Source: Dastarcus helophoroides (taxonomy: Eukaryota > Arthropoda > Insecta > Coleoptera > Bothrideridae). From it: a stretch of 64,000 nucleotides of DNA. Below the pieces are notes generated by a model that ran no database searches, was not told where the DNA came from, and saw nothing but the letters and a program-made list of their open reading frames with translations. The first letter of the stretch is position 1. The number at the start of each line of letters is the position of its first letter. The translations under genes were made by a program, and so were the position numbers. Location: NCBI GenBank assembly GCA_028583605.1, contig CM053329.1, positions 33,876,992 to 33,940,991 of the forward strand, given 5' to 3'. Positions 1 to 12,400 of this stretch are shown here, one piece after another.

Positions 1-165
1 TTAGTAAAAAGTCATGGCAATGTTGGAAGTGAAGAATACAGAAAAGTGCAGACATGCAAAGTGAAGCAGAATTTTAGAAAAACTTCAGTAAAACGTGTTT
101 CTCATCAGGTAGATTAAACTCGAAAATAAAAAAATTAAAAGTATGAACTCTAATTTTAAGAAGTC

Positions 166-262
166 CAATTTTGAGAAAAAGTCGAACTTTTGAGAAAAAG
201 TCGAACTTTTGAGAAAAAGTCGAACTTTTGAAAAAAGTCGAACTTTTCAAAAAAAAAAGTCA
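166..262. repeat. 20-bp tandem repeat, about four units
   Basis: Four near-identical units of TTGAGAAAAAGTCGAACTTT. This is a clean local example of the roughly 20-bp A/T repeat with a CG step that recurs, decayed, through most introns of the window. Confidence 0.85.
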
Positions 263-1066
263 ACATTTTAGGAACCAAAAATTGTCTTGGCTCGTAAATT
301 TTAATAATATAAAATTTTGAATCCATCAATTGGGTTACCTCCTAAATTGGGAGAAAAATTACTCGTTTATATTTTTTATTGCTCTCGTTATCCTTTTTAT
401 AAAGATTATTTGTCAATGCAATGCATTAAAATTGTTGTTAACAAGTTTTACTGAACTTTGGGATAACCTGAACTAATACTGTGTATTTTGGTTTGTCTTT
501 CATTGTATTTCTATGTGTGAGTTGTACAAACCTGGTTATCCTGCAGGAATGAAGCAAAACACAAAAAAGGAAATTAGTTTCTCATGCGAGGCCAAAGGGT
601 AACAGAAGGTTATGATATGGAAATAAACAAATTATCTAGTTTAAATTAGAGCTATATAAACTTTGTTTTAACTAAAAAAAAGCAACCTGAAGCCTATGAA
701 GCAAAATAAAACAAACTAGCTGACCAGAGTAAATAACTTGATTTTTAAATATACTTGCCCGTCGTTCCTGAAAAATGTCAACAATTAATCTTCCAGGTTT
801 TTAAATAAATTACATTTTAATCAACAAATAAGATCGGGCAAAGCCACAATATCAATTATTTATATGAATTATTCAACTAGAAAATAAATACACTCAACAG
901 AAAGCCAATTTAAAGCATACGCTTTAATTAATGCACAAGCAATCTGGCCTAATTGACTGTTTAAATTAAATAAATTAAAAAAATTACTCACTTCATTGGA
1001 AATCTCAATAATTGAAAAATTGATTACCAATAATGAAATTATATTAAAAAAAAATAAACAACTTAC
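263..1066. other. Dynamin intron, nothing recognised
   Basis: AT-rich unique sequence downstream of exon 10 in the transcript. I looked on the minus strand for the effector-domain exons expected next and found none, so they lie left of the window. Confidence 0.5.
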
Positions 1067-1187
1067 CTCTTCCCCGTTAACTATCTCGGCCTGTTTCTCT
1101 GGGTAAACACCGGCACGTAAAAATGAAGCTTTCCACGAATCCACCTCGTCCAAAGTTTCACAAGCTCAATTCCAACTGTTTGAAATC
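1067..1187 (-). CDS. shi: Dynamin exon 10 (end of PH domain), with one-base insertion
   Basis: Encodes DFKQLEL, then [18 protein letters not shown] and [15 protein letters not shown]. Acceptor TTACAG at the right end, donor GAGGTAAGT at the left. The exon is 121 nt, but the 40 conserved codons need 120. Between TTG (Leu) and GCT (Ala), near 1166-1169, there is one extra A. Read from exon 9 in phase 0 it meets TGA after nine codons. This is either a sequence error or a real frameshift; the residues after it are otherwise perfectly conserved. Confidence 0.9.
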
Positions 1188-3362
1188 CTGTAAAAGAAAA
1201 TCCTCTAAATCCTGTGGCAAGCACTGATTATTACACAACGTGTAACTACTGTGGCAGACAAATGACAAAATTCAGCGGATCGTCACCTGCTTAGGCAGCA
1301 AATGTCCCATAAAATGATTTTTTTGATATCTTCGGGAAATTTTGAAAATTTGATTTTTTTCAACTGTTTCCAAATGTTTTTTTTAAGTTCGATTTTTTGG
1401 TGAAAATTTCGATGTTTTGGTGAAAATTTCGATGTTTTGGTGAAAATTTCGATTTTTTGGTGAAAATTTCGATTTTCTGGTAAAAATTTCAACTTTTTTC
1501 GTGAAAATTTCGTTTTTTTTCTGGAGAGAACTAATTTTTTGTAGGTAAATTTCGACCATTTTGGAAAATTTGGACCTTCTTTCAAAATGTCGCATTTTTC
1601 AAAATTTGGTACCTTAATACATTTGGTTTTGAAAATTTCGCTTTTATTCAAAATTTCCACATTTTATAAAATTCGCCTTCATTTAAAATTTCCACATTTT
1701 CGAAAATGTCGATTTTTTTTTCAAAATTTTCGACCCTTTTTTGAAAATTTCGTTTCTTTCTCGATATTTTAACTTATTTTGAATTTCGTTTTTTTGAGAA
1801 TTAAAAAAAAATGTTATTTTTAGAAATTTCGACTTTTCTCTGAAACTTCGACTTTTTTTTTCAAAGGTCGACTTTTTTCTGCAAATTTTAACTTTTTCGA
1901 AATGTTACAAAGGCGTAAAAAGGAAATCGATTAAAAAAATGTTATTTTTAAAAATTTAGACTTTTTTCTTAAATTTTGACTTTTTTTTCAAAATTTCGAC
2001 CTTTTTCTCAAAATTTCGTTTTTTTCCTCAAATTTCGACTTTTCTCCCGCGATTTTGACCTTAATATCGAAATTTCGACATTTTTCTCGAAATTTCGACT
2101 TTAAACTCAAAACTTCAACTTTTTTTCCTCAAATTTCGACTGCCGAATGTCGCATTTTTTCAAAATTTGGTACCTTGATGGATTTGGTTTTGAAAATTTC
2201 GCTTTTATTCAAAATTTCCACATTTTTGAAAATGTCGATTTTTTTTTCAAAATTTTCAACCCTTTTTTGAAAATTTCGTTTCTTTCTCGATATTTTACCT
2301 TATTTTGAAGTTTCGTTTTTTTTGAGAATTAAAAAAAATGTTATTTTTAGAAATTTCGGACTTTTCTCTGAAACTTCGACTTTTTTTTTTCAAATCGTCG
2401 ACTTTTTTCTGCAAATTTTAATTTTTTCGAAATGTTTCAAAGGCGTAAAAAGGAAATCGATTAAAAAAAAATGTTATTTTTAGAAATTTAGACTTTTTTC
2501 TTAAATTTTGACTTTTTTTTTCAAAATTTCGACCTTTTTCTCGAAATTTCGTTTTTTTCCTCAAATTTCAACTTTTTTATCAATTTCGACTTCACTTAAA
2601 AATGGCTTTTTTGAAAATCTAAAGTTTTAAAAAAATACTTTTTAAAATTTCGATCTTTCTTCAGAAATTCGACATTTTCTTAATATTTTTGTTTGTTTTT
2701 TGATAATTACAACTTTTTTTTTGAAAATTTCAACCTTTTTTTTTGAAAATTTCAAATTAGACTTTTTTTGTAAATTTCGATTTCATATGGAAATTTGGAA
2801 TTTTCTTGAAAATTCGACACTTTAAAATTTCGACTTTTCAAGAATTCAGCGGCTGCCTGAATTTTTTTTCTTTTAAGGGCAACATTTTTGAAAATTTTAA
2901 TTTTTTATTGAAAATTTAGTCTCAAAAAATTGACTTTTTTTTGAAAGCGCAGTTTTTAAGATTTTCAGTTTTTTTAAAGATTTTCAACTTTTCGATATTT
3001 TCTCGAAATTTAGTTTTTTTGTCTTTTGACTTTTTTAAAAATTGCACCTTTGGACATTTCGATTTTTTTTTGAATTTTCGGTTCATTTTCGTCTTTTGGG
3101 GCTGAGAGTATCGACTTTTTAAAAAGATTTCGACCTTTTAAACTTCCACTACTTAAAGTTTTATTTAGACTTAAATTCTAATTTTCTCGAAATATTGAAT
3201 TTTTTGTGGAAACAATTTTTTCCCAAAATTTTCTTTAAAAAAAATTTTATTTCAAAATTTCAATTTTTTCAAATTCATGCTTTTCAAAATTCTAATATTT
3301 TCCTGAAAATTTGAAATTAAAATTATATCATTTTATTTACACATTTCGATATTTTTCCAAAA

Positions 3363-3404
<42 letters not shown>

Positions 3405-6400
3405 TCTTCTTCTTTCTCTTCTCCAAAGACATTGGAAAACCACACTATACACAATTTGAAATAGTCTAAATTTTTCCTAAACACCGCACTGAACAAAACT
3501 ACAAATCTGTAATTAAAATTAACTTAAAGTTACCTTATAAATATTTCTGCCTTCTGGATTGAACAGAGCAAACATGTGTCTTCTGGACATGAAACCTTGT
3601 TCAATGTCTCTCAGTTTGAGCCCATCCAAAGGCAACATAAATTTCTTCTCCCTCTCTTCCTCATCTTTGTACCATGAGATGCTCTCAGACGTTAAAACGA
3701 ACCAATAATCCCTAGAACCTCCTTTCATAATACCTAAGTTGTGAATGCACATGTAACCCTTCCGGATAACCTGATTTCCAAGGGTGCCCCTTGAGCCTTT
3801 CGCTACCGCATTTTCCGATTGATTTTGAGCACTAGAACGCAACATATTAAATAAAACAAAATTCTCAATTTTAAATAGAATTACTTTGCAAAACCTATGA
3901 AATCTTCATGATTTGTGTTCATATACGCTAACTCGCAGTCAATCAAAAGACAGATCTGCTCTTTACAATATTGTTCCCGTTGCCTAATTTGCGTTGTGAT
4001 GATTCTCTCCGCTTCTTCCCTCAAGCGCGGATAGCGCGACATCTGAATTAAAATCAAATTAACTCCAGCTAATTAATTTTTAAAAGCTTACTTTATCAGT
4101 GCACATTCTTACTACGTTCGAAAGCTCAGTAACCACCAAATCGACGCACTTCAACGATGGTTCTTTCAAGCGCGAGATTTGTTTCTTTACAATGGCCTCA
4201 AACGCCATATCGGGGGTGAATAACCCAACCTGGAAACAGATTTTGGTTAGCGTGACATTGAGACTCAAATGTGGATTGGTCTTACTCGAATACCATGGAT
4301 GTTTCTTATGGCGAATGCGATTTCTCTTCGCAGTTCTTTCTCATCGAATTCCATCTTGACGATTTCGAATGGGAAACGCTCGTGAAAGAGGCGGTTTATT
4401 TTGGCTCCCCCGGATAACTCCATCGTGTTGATTTGAGCCGAACCAGAACCTTCTATCGTACGCTCGAAATCAGTCGTTAGCTGCTGCACCATTCTAAAAG
4501 GACGAGTTTTTTAGATGGAATAAGTTAGGATTTTCCTAATCTAAAAAGTTGCTGCAGAGGGCTACCTTGGTTTACCAAATTAGGATAGTGTAAAATTGTA
4601 GTTTTTCATTTAAAGTTTTAAAAACAGAAACAATTTCTAAATAAAGACATCATTTTTTAGAAATTAAATATAATCGAAATATCGAAAAAAAAAAGATTTA
4701 AAATTGAAGGATAAGGTCGCTCGCAGTGGTCTAGAAAAGGTGTTTGGAATTAAAAAAAATTAAAACTAGATTTTGATTTTAAATTTAAAACTTTAGCAAA
4801 AAAGAAAGTTAAACTTTAACATTTTTTTCCCTAAATTTTGAGTTCTTCAATTTTTATTTGTTTTCTTGAAATTCGTAGTTTTAATTTCAAATTTTTTACT
4901 TTCTTATTAAAACTTCGAGTTTAGATCGGATTTCTAAAGAAAATAGATTTTTTTAACTTTATATTTCAAACTTAAATTGAATATTACGAAAAAAAGTTGT
5001 TATTGAGGTTTAAGTTAAAAAAAAAGTATTTCAATGTAATCAAATTTGTAACAATATTAAAACTTAAAAAAAATCGAAATTTTCTCTAATTCGTTTTATA
5101 CCGTTTAAAATTCGTAAAATTTAATCAGAATATTGAAAAAAAGAAATGAAATTTTCTGGAAGACGAATCTTTCAAAAAATCAAAGTTTGAAAAAAAAGAA
5201 ATTTTGAAGAAATGTTGAAATTTTGAAGAAATGTTGAAATTTTGAAGAAATGTTGAAATTTTGAAGAAATGTTGAAATTTCAAGAAGTCCAAATTTTTAG
5301 AAAAGTCAAAACTTTGAGAAAAAGCAGAAATTTTGATGACAAAAGACCGAAGTTTTTTTTAAAGAAAATGAGTTGGAATTCTGAAAAAGGTGCGAAAATG
5401 TAAAAAATCTAAAATTTTGAAAAAAAAAGTGTTTCAAAATAATCGAAGGTCAAAATATTGAATGGACAATATTAAGAAAATAGCACCTTTCAAAAAAGTC
5501 GCAAGGTTTCGAGTTGAAAAAAAGAATTTTCCCCAAAAATTACAACCTATCCTTCATCGCCATCTATCCTTGTTTCCGCATCCTACTCGCAGTGCTTTGA
5601 AAGCATAATGGGCTTACCTTTGCGAGTGGTTTAAACTTAAAAAAAGCTTGAAACTGAAAATTTTCAAAATAAGTTGAAAGTTCAAAAAATCAAAAGTTCA
5701 AAAAAATCAAAAGTATCAATAAAAATGGGAAATAGAATTTTATTTCCAATCGAAATACTTGAAACAAGTCGAAAATTTAAAAAAAATCAAAAAGTTTAGA
5801 TATGTTCATGTTTTCAAAGGTCGACAATTTCAAAAATATTAAAAATGTTTAAAAAAAAAGGTATAAATCTTCAATTCAAGACGAATTTTGAAATGAAGTC
5901 AAAAATGTGAAAAAAGCCCAAATTTTTTCCAAAAAAAATCGAAATAGGTATTAAAAATAAATCAAAATTTTCAGTAAAGTTGAAATCTCCAAAAAGAAAA
6001 ACTTTTAATAGACAACATTTTCAAAAAAAAGTAAAATTTTCCAGAAAGCCACACTTTTAAAAGTGGTAATTTTCAAAAGAGTCAAAATTTTCAAAATTAA
6101 GGAGCAACTGAGGAAAAAAGGGATTTTGGAAGTGGACATTTTCAAGGTTAAATGAAAATTTTGAAATATAATCCTAACTTTTTGGAAAGTTTAAATTCTA
6201 GAAAATGCTGAAATTTTGAAAAAAACGAAATTTTCAGACTAAAATAAGGCAAAAGTTGCAAAAAGTTCCAAATTTTCAAATAAAGACAACATTTTTATAA
6301 CTAGACTAATTTTTTAAAAAAATAAATAAAACTCTGATCGAAAAAAGTCGAAAATTTGAAAAATTATCGAATTTTCAAAAACAATTAAAATTTTCAAAGT

Positions 6401-9400
6401 TAAGATTTTCAAAAAAAAGATCAAAATTTTAAAAAAAGGTTTAAACATGTCGAAATTGAAAGAAATGGAGAATCATGAGTCAAGTTTTCGAAATTTTAAA
6501 AAATCTAAATACTGAAAAAAGGTCAAAATAACCAGAAGAGTTAAAAACGTTAAATAACATATTTTTTTTAAAAATCAAAATTTTTGAATATACATAAATT
6601 TTCATAAGAAGTTAAAATTTTAAAAAAATGTTGGAAGTTTAAAAAAAATCGAAATTTTGAAAAAGAAATGTCGATATTTTAATCAAATTTTGTCAAAAAT
6701 TGCTAAATGTTCAAAAAAATTCAAAATCAAAATTTCAAAGAAACTCGAAATTTTTCCAACGAAAATCGAAATTCTGCAAAAATGATAAAATTTTGAAAAA
6801 AAACGAAATTTTCGAATATATTGGAAATTTCCTTCAGATGGAAGCAATGTTTAAAAAAATGTATATACTTTGGGATGGAACTCAATAAATTAAAAGTCTA
6901 AATTTCGAAAAATAAAAATCAACATTTCTGAAAAAAGTAGAAATTACAAAAAAAAAATTTAGCAAAATATTTAAAAAAATTCAAAATCAAAATTTCAAAG
7001 AAACTCGAAATTTTTCAACAAAAATCGAAATTCTGCAAAAATGATAAAATTTCGAAAAAAACAAAATTTTCAAAAATATTGGACATTTCAAAAAGGACAA
7101 AATTTTCACAAAAATTAAAATTAAATTGAAATTTTGAAAAATGGTATTAATTTTCAAAGCAGTGACACTTTAAAAAATATAATTTCAAAAAAGTTGAAAA
7201 CGTTTCAAAAGTTTAAAAAACCAAAAAAGGAATTTGAAAAAATGATGAAATTTTTAAAACAATTCAAAATTTTAAAAATAGTAAAAATGTTTAAAAATGT
7301 CGAAATTTAAAAAATTAAAATATCGAAAGTTTAAAAAATATCTAATTTTCAAAGACGGTTAAAATGTTCAAAAAAGGATCAAAAATTTGGAAAAAATTTT
7401 AAACAGAATTCGAAAAAAATTGGCAAAATTATTAAAAATACTTCGAACTTTTCAAAAAAGGCGAAATTTTGAAAAAAATGTCGATATGAAAAAAAATTGA
7501 ATTAAAAATCAAATTTTCGAAATTTTAAAAAATTCTAAATACTGAAGAGAAGCCAAAAAGAGTTAAAATTTTCAAAAAAGTCGAACATTTTTCAGAAACG
7601 TCAAAATTTTTGAATACAAATTTTGAGAAAGTTAAAATTTTGAAAACATGTTAAAAGTTAAAAAAAAAATGAAATTTTGAAAACAAAAAAATTCAAATTT
7701 GGACTAAAATTGACAAATGTTCGGAAAAATTCGAAATTTGGCAAATATTCACAAAAATGGCGAAATATTCAAAAAAATGGCAAAATATTAAAAAAAAAGT
7801 CAAAACTTCAAAAAGAAAGTCAAAATTTTCCCGACAAAAATTGAAATTCTGTAAAAATGATAACAGTTTTAAAAGAACGATATTTTTAAAAAGTCTAAAT
7901 ACTGAAGAGAAGCCAAAAGAGTTAAAATTTTCAAAAAAGTGGAACATTTTTGAGAAACGTCAAAATTTTTGAATATAAATTTTCAGAAAGTTAAAATTTT
8001 GAAAAAATGTTAAAAGTTAAAAAAAATCGAAATTTTGAGAACAAAAAAATTCAAATTTGAACTAAAATTGCAAAATGTTCGGAAAAATTCGAAATTTGCC
8101 AAAATATTCACAAAAAATGGCGAAATATTAAAAAAAAAATGGCAAAATATTAAAAAAAAAGGCAAAACTTCAAAAAGAAAGTCGAAATTTTTCCGACAAA
8201 ACTCGAAATTCTGTAAAAACGATAGCATTTTTAAAAGAACGATATTTTCAAAAACACTGGAAATTTGCAAATGGGCAAATTTAAAAAAAAATTGAAAATT
8301 TGAAAAATAGTTGAAATTTTCAGTCGAAATTTTGGTGTCGAAATGTATAAAAAAGTTGGAATTAAAAAAGAAAATCTTAATTTAGAAAATAAACAAAATT
8401 CAAATCAATTTATAAATAATGACGAAATGCCAAAATTATCAGAATTGAAGTCGAAATTTTCAGAAAGAAATCAACAATCTTTGAAAAAATTCGACCATAT
8501 CAAAACTTATCATTGTCAAGCTTTTACAAAAATCTGAAATTTGCAAAAAGTAAAATTTTAAAAATATGGTCGAAATTAACAGGAAGGTCGAACTTGTCAA
8601 AAAAATCGAAATATTAAAAAATATTTAAATTTTTAAAAATATCGAAATGTTGAATAAAATTGAATTGAAATTGGAAATGACAAACATTTAAAAAAAGCTG
8701 AAATTTTGAAGAAAAGTTTGACCATTTTTAAAAAAAGTCGAAATTTCGAAAAAAAAGCCGAAATTTTGAATAAAAGTCGATATTTCGAAAAAAGTCCAAA
8801 TTTGACCAAAAAAAGCAAAATGTTCAGAAAAGTTTAAAAACTCCCAAAAAAGTCGAAATCCTAACAAGAATTGAAATTCTACAAAAATGATAAAATGTTG
8901 AAAAGAACAAAATTTTCAAAAACACTGGAAATTTAAAAACGGTGAAATTTTCAAGAAATTAAAAATTTTCAAAAAAAATGAAATTCAATGCCAAAATTTG
9001 TTGAATTAAAAAAATCGTAATTTTGAAAATAAGCAAATTTGTCAATAAAAATCAAAATTTTAAGCAAGACTACATTTTCAAAGAATTTGATAAAATGGCT
9101 AAATTTCCAAATAAATTTAAAATTTTGAAGTTTTGACATTTTTTCAAAATTGCACCTTTGGACATTTCGATTTTTTTTTGAATTTTCGGTTCATTTTCGT
9201 CTTTTGGGCTGAGAGTATCGACTTTTTAAAAAGATTTCGACCTTTTAAACTTCCACTACTTAAAGTTTTATTTAGACTTAAATTCTAATTTTCTCGAAAT
9301 ATTGAATTTTTTATGGAAACAATTTTTTCCCAAAATTTTCTTTAAAAAAAATTTTATTTCAAAATTTCAATTTTTTCAAATTCATGCTTTTCAAAATTCT

Positions 9401-12400
9401 AATATTTTCCTGAAAATTTGAAATTAAAATTATATCATTTTATTTACACATTTCGATATTTTTCCAAAATCTCTCTTTCTCTCTCTCTCTCTTCTTCTTC
9501 TTTCTCTTCTCCAAAGACATTGGAAAACCACACTATACACAATTTGAAATAGTCTAAATTTTTCCTAAACACCGCACTGAACAAAACTACAAATCTGTAA
9601 TTAAAATTAACTTAAAGTTACCTTATAAATATTTCTGCCTTCTGGATTGAACAGAGCAAACATGTGTCTTCTGGACATGAAACCTTGTTCAATGTCTCTC
9701 AGTTTGAGCCCATCCAAAGGCAACATAAATTTCTTCTCCCTCTCTTCCTCATCTTTGTACCACGAGATGCTCTCAGACGTTAAAACGAACCAATAATCCC
9801 TAGAACCTCCTTTCATAATACCTAAGTTGTGAATGCACATGTAACCCTTCCGGATAACCTGATTTCCAAGGGTGCCCCTTGAGCCTTTCGCTACCGCATT
9901 TTCCGATTGATTTTGAGCACTAGAACGCAGCATATTAAATAAAACAAAATTCTCAATTTTAAATAGAATTACTTTGCAAAACCTATGAAATCTTCATGAT
10001 TTGTGTTCATATACGCTAACTCGCAGTCGATCAAAAGACAGATCTGCTCTTTACAATATTGTTCCCGTTGCCTAATTTGCGTTGTGATGATTCTCTCCGC
10101 TTCTTCCCTCAAGCGCGGATAGCGCGACATCTGAATTAAAAACAAATTAACTCCAGCTAATTAATTTTTAAAAGCTTACTTTATCAGTGCACATTCTTAC
10201 TACGTTCGAAAGCTCAGTAACCACCAAATCGACGCACTTCAACGATGGTTCTTTCAAGCGCGAGATTTGTTTCTTTACAATGGCCTCAAACGCCATATCG
10301 GGGGTGAATAAACCAACCTGGAAACAGATTTTGGTTGGCGTGACATAGAGACTCAAATGTGGATTGGTCTTACTCGAATACCGTGGATGTTTCTGATGGC
10401 GAAAGCGATTTCTCTTCGCAGTTCTTTCTCATCGAATTCCATCTTGACGATTTCGAATGGGAAACGCTCGTGAAAGAGGCGGTTTATTTTGGCCCCTCCG
10501 GATAACTCCATCGTGTTGATTTGGGCCGAACCAGAACCTTCTATCGTACGCTCGAAATCAGTCGTTAGCTGCTGCACCATTCTAAAAGGACGAGTTTTTT
10601 AGATGGAATAAGTTAGGATTTTCCTAATCTAAAAAGTTGCTGCAGAGGGCTACTTTGGTTTACCAAATTAGGATAGTGTAAAATTGTAGTTTTTCATTTA
10701 AAGTTTCAAAAACAGAAACAATTTCTAAATAAAGACATCATTTTTTAGAAATTAAATATAATCAAAATATCGAAAAAAAAAAGATTTAAAATTGAAGGAT
10801 AAGGTCGCTCGCAGTGGTCTAGAAAAGATGTTTGGAATTAAAAAAAATTAAAACTAGATTTTGATTTTAAATTAAAAACTTTAGCAAAAAAGAAGGTTAA
10901 ACTTTAACATTTTTTTCCCTAAATTTTGAGTTCTTCAATTTTTATTTGTTTTCTTGAAATTCGTAGTTTTCATTTCAAATTTTTTACTTTCTTGTTAAAA
11001 CTTTGACTTTAGATCGGATTTTTTAAGAAAATAAACTTTTGAAACTTTATATTTCAAATTTAAATTGAATATTATGAAAAAAAAGTTGTTATTGAGGTTT
11101 AAGTTAAAAAAAAAGTATTTCAATGTAATCAAATTTGTAAAATAATTAAAATTTTGAAAAAAAAATAGAAATTTTCTGTTTTATACCGTTTAAAATTTTA
11201 AAAATTTGTAAAATTTAATCAGAATATTGAAAAAAGAAAAAAAATGAATTTTTCAGGAAAAGACGAATCTTTCAACAAATCAAAGTTTCAAAAAAAAAGA
11301 AATATGAAAATGTTTAAAAAAAGGTATAAATCTCCAATTCAAGACGAATTTTGAAAAGAAGTCAAAAATGTGAAAAAAACCGAAATATTTTCCAAAAAAA
11401 ACCCAAATAGGTATTAAAAGTAAATCAAAATTTTCAATAAAGTTGAAATATCCAAAGGGAAAAACTCTTAATAGACAAAATTTTCAAAAAAAAAAGTATA
11501 ATTTTCCAGAAAGTCACACTTTTAAAAGTGGTAATTTTTAAAAGAGTCGAAATTTTCAAAATTAAGGAACAACTGAGAGAAAAAAGAATTTTGGAAGTGG
11601 ACATTTTCAAGGATAAATGAACATTTTGAAATATAATCCTAACTTTTTGGAAAGTTTAAATTTTAGAAAATGCTGAAATTTTGGACTTTAAAACAAATCA
11701 GAAGTTGCAAAAAATTCGAAATTTTCAAATGAATACAAAATTTTTAAAACTCGACGAAATTTTAAAAAATAAAAATAAAATTTTGATCGAAAAAAGTCGA
11801 AACTTTGAAAAATTATCGAATTTTCAAAAACAATTAAATTTTTAAAAAATAGTTAAGATTTTCAAAAAATGATCAAACTTTTGAAAAAAGGTTTAAAGAT
11901 GTCGAAATTTAAAAAAAAAGAATTTTCGAAATTTTCAAAAAATCTAAATAATGAAAAAAGGCCAAAAATAACTAGAAGAGTTAAAATTGTCAAAAAAGTG
12001 GAATATATGTTTTTTAAAATCAAATCAAATTTTCATAAAAAGTTAAAGTTACAATTTTGAAAAAATGTCGGAAGTTTAAAAAAATCTAAATTTTGAAAAA
12101 AAAAATCTCGATATTTTGATCACATTTAGCCAAAAATTGAAAAATGTTCAGAAAAATTCCAAATTTAGCCAAATATTCAGAAAAATTTGAAACTAGGCAA
12201 AATATTCAAAAAAATTCAAAATCCAAATTTCAAAGAAACTCGAAATTTTTTCAACAAAAATCGAAGTTCTGCAAAAATGATATAATTTTGAAAAAATCGA
12301 AAATTTCAAAAATATTGGAAATTTCAAAAAGGACAAAATTTTCAAGAAATTATTAATTTTTATAAAAATTAAAATCTTGGAAAAAGTTGAAATTTTTGAG

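Larger units (their letters stand above)
3043..9150. repeat. Tandem duplication unit A (dynamin exons 6-9 and flanking introns)
   Basis: Starts at TTGCACCTTTGGACATTTCG and is colinear with 9151-about 14320. It holds exons 9A-6A and about 4.6 kb of A-rich intron. Compared with unit B it has an extra stretch of roughly 640 bp (about 5200-5838) that includes a LINE 3' fragment, and a smaller extra stretch near 6800-6960. Confidence 0.93.

Noticed and set aside
1..1066. Dynamin effector-domain exons
   Set aside because: No conserved dynamin residues in any minus-strand frame here; the exons must lie outside the window.
1283..1660. Lys/Phe-rich frame of 125 codons on the minus strand
   Set aside because: Product of the 20-bp tandem repeat at 1388-1493; residues repeat with the unit.
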